17,553 nucleotides of DNA from NCBI GenBank assembly GCA_016207545.1, contig JACQPO010000158.1:1-17553 (forward strand), given 5' to 3'. Shown piece after piece: positions 13,645 to 17,553 of this stretch. Source of the DNA: Methanobacteriota archaeon (lineage in GTDB: Archaea; Thermoplasmatota; Thermoplasmata; RBG-16-68-12; EA-27). A program made the translations under genes and the position numbers. The notes below the pieces were generated by a model, which was not told the origin of the DNA, made no database searches, and worked only from the letters and a program-made list of their open reading frames with translations. How positions within the stretch are numbered: the first letter of the stretch is position 1; the number at the start of each line of letters is the position of its first letter.

Positions 13645-14667
13645 GTGGGCGTCAACCTCACGCCGATCGCGGTCAAGGAAACGATTTCGCTCGACCGGCT
13701 TGCGGGCCGCACGCTGGCGGTCGACGCATCCGTCGAGCTGTACCAGTTCCTGAGCATCCTTCGGCTCCCAGACGGCTCGCCCCTCACGGACGGTCACGGC
13801 CGCGTGACCTCGCACTTGAACGGCCTCCTCTTCCGGACGACCCGCCTGATCGGTGCGCACGGCGTCCGCCTCCTGTTCGTGTTCGACGGGAAGCCGCCCG
13901 CGCTCAAGTGGGCGGAGATCGAGCGGCGCCGGGAAGCGAAGGCGAGGGCGGAGCGGGAGTACGAGGAGGCGGTCGCCCGCGGGGACCGCGCGGCGGCGTG
14001 GTCGAAGGTCGTGATGACCGCGCGCCTCACGTCCGAGATGAAGGAGGACGCGCAGCGTCTCCTCGGGCTCCTCGGCATCCCGTGGGTCCGGGCGCCCGCG
14101 GAGGCGGAGGCCCAGGCGGCGTGGTTCGCCCTCCAGGGTCGCGCGTGGGCGGTGAGCAGCAAGGACTACGACTCCCTCCTGTTCGGCGCACCTCGCCTCG
14201 CGCGGTTCGTCGGCATCCGCGGACGGGAGTTCCTGCCGAGCAAAGGCACGTCGCGGATCGTGCCGCCGGAAGTGATCGACCTGGCAGCGATGCTGCAGGC
14301 GCTTGGCCTCGACCGCCGCCAGCTGATCGAAGCCGCGATCCTCGTCGGGACGGACTTCTTCGAGGGCGTCAGAGGCATCGGCCCGAAGACGGCGGTCAAG
14401 CTGCTGCGCGAACACGGGACGCTGGAAAACCTGCCCGCAAAGATCCGCGAGACGTTGCCGCCAAACGTCGACGAGATTCGCGCGTACTTCCTCGACCCGG
14501 AAATCAAGGCGGACGCGGAGATCCGCCGTGGGAATTTCGACCCGGAGGCCGTCGTATCGTTCCTGTGCGGCGAACGAGGTTTCTCCGAGGATCGCGTGCG
14601 TCCCGCGCTGGAACGGATACGCGATACGGGGCCGGCGCCCACGACGCTCGACGACTTCGCCGCGTGA
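13645..14667 (+). CDS. fen: Flap endonuclease 1 (FEN-1/XPG family)
   Basis: Structure-specific nuclease that removes 5' flaps in Okazaki-fragment maturation and base excision repair. 340 residues from GTG 13645 (MGVNLTPI, the normal family start). All seven catalytic acids are visible: Asp27 (AVDASVELYQF), Asp81 (FVFDGKPP), Glu153 and Glu155 (EAEAQAAW), Asp174 and Asp176 (KDYDSLL) and Asp237 (VGTDFFEG), followed by the helix-hairpin-helix GIGPKTAVKLL. The C terminus ends TTLDDFAA, where archaeal FEN-1 normally has a PCNA-binding QxxLxxFF-type box; here the Gln and second aromatic are missing. The asparagine usual after 'GTDY' is Phe. The transcript is probably leaderless. Enzyme call is secure; PCNA interaction may be weak. 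Confidence 0.95.
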   Translation: MGVNLTPIAVKETISLDRLAGRTLAVDASVELYQFLSILRLPDGSPLTDGHGRVTSHLNGLLFRTTRLIGAHGVRLLFVFDGKPPALKWAEIERRREAKARAEREYEEAVARGDRAAAWSKVVMTARLTSEMKEDAQRLLGLLGIPWVRAPAEAEAQAAWFALQGRAWAVSSKDYDSLLFGAPRLARFVGIRGREFLPSKGTSRIVPPEVIDLAAMLQALGLDRRQLIEAAILVGTDFFEGVRGIGPKTAVKLLREHGTLENLPAKIRETLPPNVDEIRAYFLDPEIKADAEIRRGNFDPEAVVSFLCGERGFSEDRVRPALERIRDTGPAPTTLDDFAA

Positions 14668-14670
14668 CGG

Positions 14671-14680
14671 CAAACGTTAA
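14671..14680 (+). promoter_or_regulatory. Possible TATA-like box of the 315-residue hypothetical gene
   Basis: AACGTTAAGC in the gap after fen. It is 19 bases before ATG 14695 but about 31 before ATG 14707, so it would favour the second Met as start. Confidence 0.3.
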
Positions 14681-14694
14681 GCCCAGGCATAGGG

Positions 14695-15642
14695 ATGAGC
14701 GACGCGATGGTCACGGAGACGATCGACATCGCTCGGTTTCGCGCGGACCACCCGGAGTTCTGCGACCCCGCCAAAGTCCGCGTGCCGGGGATCGGAACGC
14801 CACCACCGACAGATGGGGCGATCCCCTTCGACGGCGACCTGAAACTTCCGTGGTCCGTGTCAAAGGACGCGAACACGCTGCCGAACCTGCTCAAGCAGGG
14901 GCCCGAGGCGATCGGCTTCTACCTTTCGTTCCGCCTCTCCGACGGGTGGGGCCTGTACCTGCGGCGGCCCGCGGTCCTCACGCTGAAGGAGGAGTTCCAT
15001 CGCATCCTCATGCGCGACTTGAAGGGCTACATGAACCGCTCGGAGGGGTACCCGGGGCCGCCAATCAACGAACTCGTGGACCAGATGGAGTTCAGCCTCG
15101 CGCTCGACTTCCTCGTCTCCCACCTCCGGTTCCACTACGTCGTGGACTTGGCGGCGGCGCAGCTCGAACTCGCGGAAGGGCAAGCCAAATACATCCCGTA
15201 TCAGGATCTGTATTGGGCGGAGTTCCGGAGCCCGCCGAAGGACCCCCGCGCGATTGGCAACCTCGAGGAGTGCGTCGCGAACTTCGAGGGGTACCGGAAC
15301 TACATGAACCCGAACTACACGGACGCGATCGCGAAGATTGTGGAGGGCGCGGTCGAGGAACGGAACGCGCAGGAATGGAAGGCGTTCTTCATTGGCGGGA
15401 AGTGGGCGGTGGAGATCGCGAACATGTTGTCCCGCCAACCCCCGGGGTACCGCGACGTGACGAAGCTGTGCATGCGGCGGACGAGCGTCGGGTCCACGAA
15501 CTACGTGCGGGTCATGTACCTACCGAACCCGGAGGCGCGGGACCAGCGGACGAAGGAGCTGTCCGAGAAAATCGCAGGCCATCCCGTCGAGAAAAGCGTG
15601 TTGCCCGAGAACGTGCCCGAGTTCCCGATCTATTTCCTCTGA
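14695..15642 (+). CDS. Conserved-looking hypothetical protein, family not recognised
   Basis: 315 residues from ATG 14695 (303-311 if a later Met such as ATG 14707 is used). Codon use is like its neighbours and the frame is clean, so it is a real gene. Soluble, with no signal peptide or membrane segment. Notable stretches: GFYLSFRLSDGWGLYLRR, an acidic helix ELVDQMEFSLALDFLVSHLRFHYVVD with His143-x3-His147-x3-Asp151 and upstream Glu131, then YIPYQDLYWAEF, ANFEGYRNYMNPNY and FIGGKWAVEIANMLSRQPPGYRD. The H-x3-H-x3-D with a nearby Glu could bind a metal, but no known metalloprotease signature matches. It lies just downstream of fen on the same strand. No function is assigned. Confidence 0.75.
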   Translation: MSDAMVTETIDIARFRADHPEFCDPAKVRVPGIGTPPPTDGAIPFDGDLKLPWSVSKDANTLPNLLKQGPEAIGFYLSFRLSDGWGLYLRRPAVLTLKEEFHRILMRDLKGYMNRSEGYPGPPINELVDQMEFSLALDFLVSHLRFHYVVDLAAAQLELAEGQAKYIPYQDLYWAEFRSPPKDPRAIGNLEECVANFEGYRNYMNPNYTDAIAKIVEGAVEERNAQEWKAFFIGGKWAVEIANMLSRQPPGYRDVTKLCMRRTSVGSTNYVRVMYLPNPEARDQRTKELSEKIAGHPVEKSVLPENVPEFPIYFL

Positions 15643-15732
15643 CGGCGACGATTGGGTGGCGAGCGCGTGCTCTGGGACTAGGAATGGAAACGCCGATAGA
15701 CACTGGCTGTCGGGACACTGTCAACCGTCCTC

Positions 15733-15885
15733 TTGTGGATCCTCGCGGTCTGGATCTTGGCCGATGCGTGGAGATTCGGGACTCTGTGGGATGCGGACAC
15801 CTGGTTCACGCTGCTCACAATCGGGTTCCTTGATATCCCGTTCGCACTCATGGCCCGCGTCGCGTGGCGTCGAAGAACGGTCTGA
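15733..15885 (+). CDS. Possible small two-helix membrane protein (no ATG or GTG start)
   Basis: In the 249-base gap between the hypothetical gene and the hydrolase, one frame encodes LLWILAVWILADAWRFGTLW then DTWFTLLTIGFLDIPFALMARVAW and ends with a basic RRR before TGA 15883-15885. Two Trp-rich hydrophobic helices and a basic cytosolic tail look like a real small membrane protein. Upstream the frame is closed by TAG at 15697-15699, and the only usual start is TTG 15733, giving 50 residues; CTG 15703 or 15718 would extend it. Either a non-ATG start is used, or this is the 3' remnant of a longer gene whose start was lost. No good TATA box was seen. Confidence 0.4.
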   Translation: MWILAVWILADAWRFGTLWDADTWFTLLTIGFLDIPFALMARVAWRRRTV

Positions 15886-15891
15886 GCCGAG

Positions 15892-16521
15892 CTACGGCGA
15901 GCCCATGAACGCGACGAACTCTTCCTTCGTCCGCCGATGGAGCGTGTAGTTCGTCCGCTTCTGGTTCCCGAGCGTGTCGAACGGCTTCGGCCCGTAGTTG
16001 TGGCCGGGGAACACGACGAGCTCGTCCGGCAGGTGGATGAGCTTCGTGAAGAACGACTCCCACAGCTCCGCGGCGCTCCCGCCGGGGAGGTCGACGCGGC
16101 CGCATTCCCCGATGAACAGGGTGTCCCCCGTCCAGATCCGGTTGCGCGCGATGTAGCATGTCGAATCCGGCGAGTGGCCCGGCGTGTGCAACGCTTTGAT
16201 CTTCACCTCCCCGAGCCGGATGAAATCCCCGTCCTCGAGGGCCACGTCCTTCCGCACGTTCGACAGGCGGTGTGCGAACACCTTCGCGGCGGTCTCGTCC
16301 GCGAGGCGCTCCACGTCAAAGATGTGGTCCGGATGGTGGTGCGTGACGAGAATCGCCTCGATCTCGAGCCCATGTTGTTCCGCGAACCGTTGCACCGGGC
16401 GCGCGTCGAAGCTCGGGTCGACCACGCTGGCCTTCTTTGTGGCGGGATCCCCGAGCAGGTAACAGAAGTTCCCGATCGGACCCACTTCACGTTGCTCGTG
16501 AATGAGATCCTTGGGTTCCAC
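15892..16521 (-). CDS. Metallo-beta-lactamase-fold hydrolase, glyoxalase II-like
   Basis: 209 residues from GTG 16521 (213 if GTG 16533). The zinc motif THHHPDH (His61, His63, Asp65, His66) is followed by IKALHTPGHSPDSTCY, IWTGDTLFIGECGRVDLPGG and VVFPGHNYG, the order and residues of the glyoxalase II / hydroxyacylglutathione hydrolase group, where two metal ions activate water to cut a thioester; persulfide dioxygenases share much of this pattern. Archaea usually lack glutathione, so the native substrate is open. The longer frame to 16758 runs into the divergent transporter gene and is rejected. Convergent with the small ORF and divergent from the EamA permease. Confidence 0.85.
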   Translation of the reverse strand: MEPKDLIHEQREVGPIGNFCYLLGDPATKKASVVDPSFDARPVQRFAEQHGLEIEAILVTHHHPDHIFDVERLADETAAKVFAHRLSNVRKDVALEDGDFIRLGEVKIKALHTPGHSPDSTCYIARNRIWTGDTLFIGECGRVDLPGGSAAELWESFFTKLIHLPDELVVFPGHNYGPKPFDTLGNQKRTNYTLHRRTKEEFVAFMGSP

Positions 16522-16580
16522 GGATGCGGGCACGGCGCGCCGGGACTTCAATCTTGGCGAGCCGCTATGCGACGGGAACA

Positions 16581-16588
16581 CCCTTATG
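16581..16588 (+). promoter_or_regulatory. TATA-like box of the EamA permease
   Basis: CCCTTATG centred about 28 bases before GTG 16613, again fitting a leaderless start. The reverse complement (ACATAAGG) could also serve the divergent hydrolase, with a leader of about 30-40 bases. Confidence 0.45.
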
Positions 16589-16612
16589 TGGGATCGCCCG
16601 GTCCCCCGCCGC

Positions 16613-17512
16613 GTGCGAAGTCGCGACGCAGTCGCGGTCCACGGGGGCATGGCCCTGGTGGTCGTATTCTGGGGCCTCGCATTTGTCGCCATCAAAGTGG
16701 CCCTCGGCCACATGACGTGGATTACCCTCACGCTCCTCCGGTTCGCCGTCGCCGCCATGCCGTTCGCCGTCTACCTCGCGTGGGCCCGGCCGAGTCCTCG
16801 CCTCGAAAAGAAGGATGTGCCCATCCTGGTCCTCCTTGGATTCCTCGGGTTCACCGGCTACCATCTGTTCCTGAACTTGGGCGAGACGGACCCGCGAACG
16901 ACGGCGGGAACGAGTGCGCTTGTGATCGCGTCCGTCCCCGCGTTCATCGCGATTTTGGCGGTGGTCTTGCTGAAGGAAAGGGTGACGTGGCTTCGCGGGA
17001 CCGGGATCGGCCTCGCATTCGCCGGCCTTGCGGTGATGTTGCTCTTGGCCGCGCCGGGAAGCGAGTTCCGCGTCTCCCTCACGGTCGGCGCCGCGTGGAT
17101 CTTGCCGTCCTCTGTGTTCGCCGCGCTCTTCGCGGTTCTGGGGAAGCCGTACCTGCGGAAGTACGGTCCCTTCCAGCTCATGGCGTACACGCTTTTGTTC
17201 GGCCTCCTCCTCACGCTCCCACTTGTCGCCTACGACGGCGCCGCCACGTGGCGCGACCTCACGAGCCTCGACTTGGACGCCCTAGTCCCCGTCCTCTTCC
17301 TCGGCCTCTTTCCGACGTTCATCGCCTACGGGCTGTACTTCCGCGCGCTCCAGAAGATGGACGCCTCCGCCGTCGGCTCGTACGTCTATCTGAGTACGCT
17401 CGTGGCGGTCGTCGCGGGCATCTACCTGTTGGCAGAGCCGCTCACCGTGCCCGCCATCCTCGGAGGCCTCATGGTCGTGGGTGGCGTGTACCTCGCGCAG
17501 CGCGCGCAGTGA
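16613..17512 (+). CDS. EamA/DMT-family permease (10 TM helices)
   Basis: 299 residues from GTG 16613. Two EamA repeats are visible: first GGMALVVVFWGLAFVAIKVAL to KERVTWLRGTGIGLAFAGLAVMLL, second VGAAWILPSSVFAALFAVLGKPYLRKYG to LAEPLTVPAILGGLMVVGGVYLAQR, each with about five helices. 'FWGLAFVAIKVAL' and 'LKERVTWLRGTGIGLAFAGL' are classic drug/metabolite transporter motifs, so it likely exports or imports small metabolites; substrate cannot be predicted. Upstream in-frame Met codons (16502, 16586) lie before or inside the TATA-like box, so GTG 16613 is chosen; its N terminus is RSRDAVAVHGGMA. Its stop is followed at once by the next promoter. Confidence 0.88.
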   Translation: MRSRDAVAVHGGMALVVVFWGLAFVAIKVALGHMTWITLTLLRFAVAAMPFAVYLAWARPSPRLEKKDVPILVLLGFLGFTGYHLFLNLGETDPRTTAGTSALVIASVPAFIAILAVVLLKERVTWLRGTGIGLAFAGLAVMLLLAAPGSEFRVSLTVGAAWILPSSVFAALFAVLGKPYLRKYGPFQLMAYTLLFGLLLTLPLVAYDGAATWRDLTSLDLDALVPVLFLGLFPTFIAYGLYFRALQKMDASAVGSYVYLSTLVAVVAGIYLLAEPLTVPAILGGLMVVGGVYLAQRAQ

Positions 17513-17514
17513 AA

Positions 17515-17525
17515 CCCTTTTACGG
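17515..17525 (+). promoter_or_regulatory. Promoter of the next plus-strand gene (gene cut by window edge)
   Basis: CCCTTTTACGG directly after the permease stop repeats the box seen before fen and pgk. It predicts a start near 17546, so the gene begins at about TTG 17549 or just beyond the window. Confidence 0.4.
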
Positions 17526-17553
17526 CTCTGTGGCCTTTGCGCGGCGGGTTGGC

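Noticed and set aside
13908..15833. Plus-strand 641-codon frame over fen and the hypothetical gene
   Set aside because: Shifted frame with Arg/Gly/Pro-rich sequence; contradicts two well-supported genes.

Overview
The window reads as a GC-rich archaeal chromosome segment, most likely from an uncultivated member of Thermoplasmatota or a related euryarchaeal lineage. The archaeal signals are an archaeal-type phosphoglycerate kinase, an archaeal FEN-1 flap endonuclease, a tetraether-lipid-synthase-type radical SAM enzyme, a single-domain KaiC-like ATPase, a DUF835 domain, several short zinc-ribbon proteins, and TATA-like boxes about 26-31 bases before many GTG or ATG starts, as expected for leaderless transcripts. 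The phylum is inferred from gene content; no rRNA or tRNA gene was seen. No insertion sequence, CRISPR array or prophage was seen.

Layout. Positions 1-3120 (minus strand) hold the start of an SRPBCC/START-like protein that runs off the left edge, a CytX-like NCS1 permease, and phosphoglycerate kinase. Positions 3184-5512 (plus) hold a small PD-(D/E)XK nuclease-like protein overlapping a 621-residue AAA+ protein. The ATPase core of that protein is of the bacterial DnaA type, but the DnaA DNA-binding domain is replaced by DUF835. Positions 5509-6948 (minus) encode a three-zinc-ribbon helical protein that converges on the AAA+ gene and shares the stop bases CTAG with it. Positions 7146-8939 (plus) encode a KaiC-like ATPase and a long coiled coil ending in three near-identical zinc ribbons.

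Positions 8962-10819 (minus) are a tetraether-synthase-like radical SAM gene overlapping a 2[4Fe-4S] ferredoxin gene, with a 23-bp dyad just upstream of the promoter. Positions 10911-13607 contain two DUF72 genes on opposite strands around a small membrane protein with a zinc ribbon; the second DUF72 protein carries a SWIM-like zinc-finger tail. Then come FEN-1 (13645-14667), an unrecognised 315-residue protein (14695-15642), a possible tiny two-helix membrane protein, a metallo-beta-lactamase-fold hydrolase (minus) and an EamA/DMT permease (plus). A promoter for another plus-strand gene is cut by the right edge.

How the genes may work together. Most of the window is ordinary archaeal housekeeping. 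The accessory candidate is 3184-8939: a nuclease-like protein, a DnaA-core/DUF835 ATPase, two zinc-ribbon adaptor-like proteins and a KaiC-like ATPase side by side. KaiC-like ATPases have been proposed as archaeal signalling hubs, so a regulatory or DNA-associated switch is plausible, but this is inference from domains and adjacency. The radical SAM/ferredoxin pair is best read as a membrane-lipid enzyme with its electron donor.
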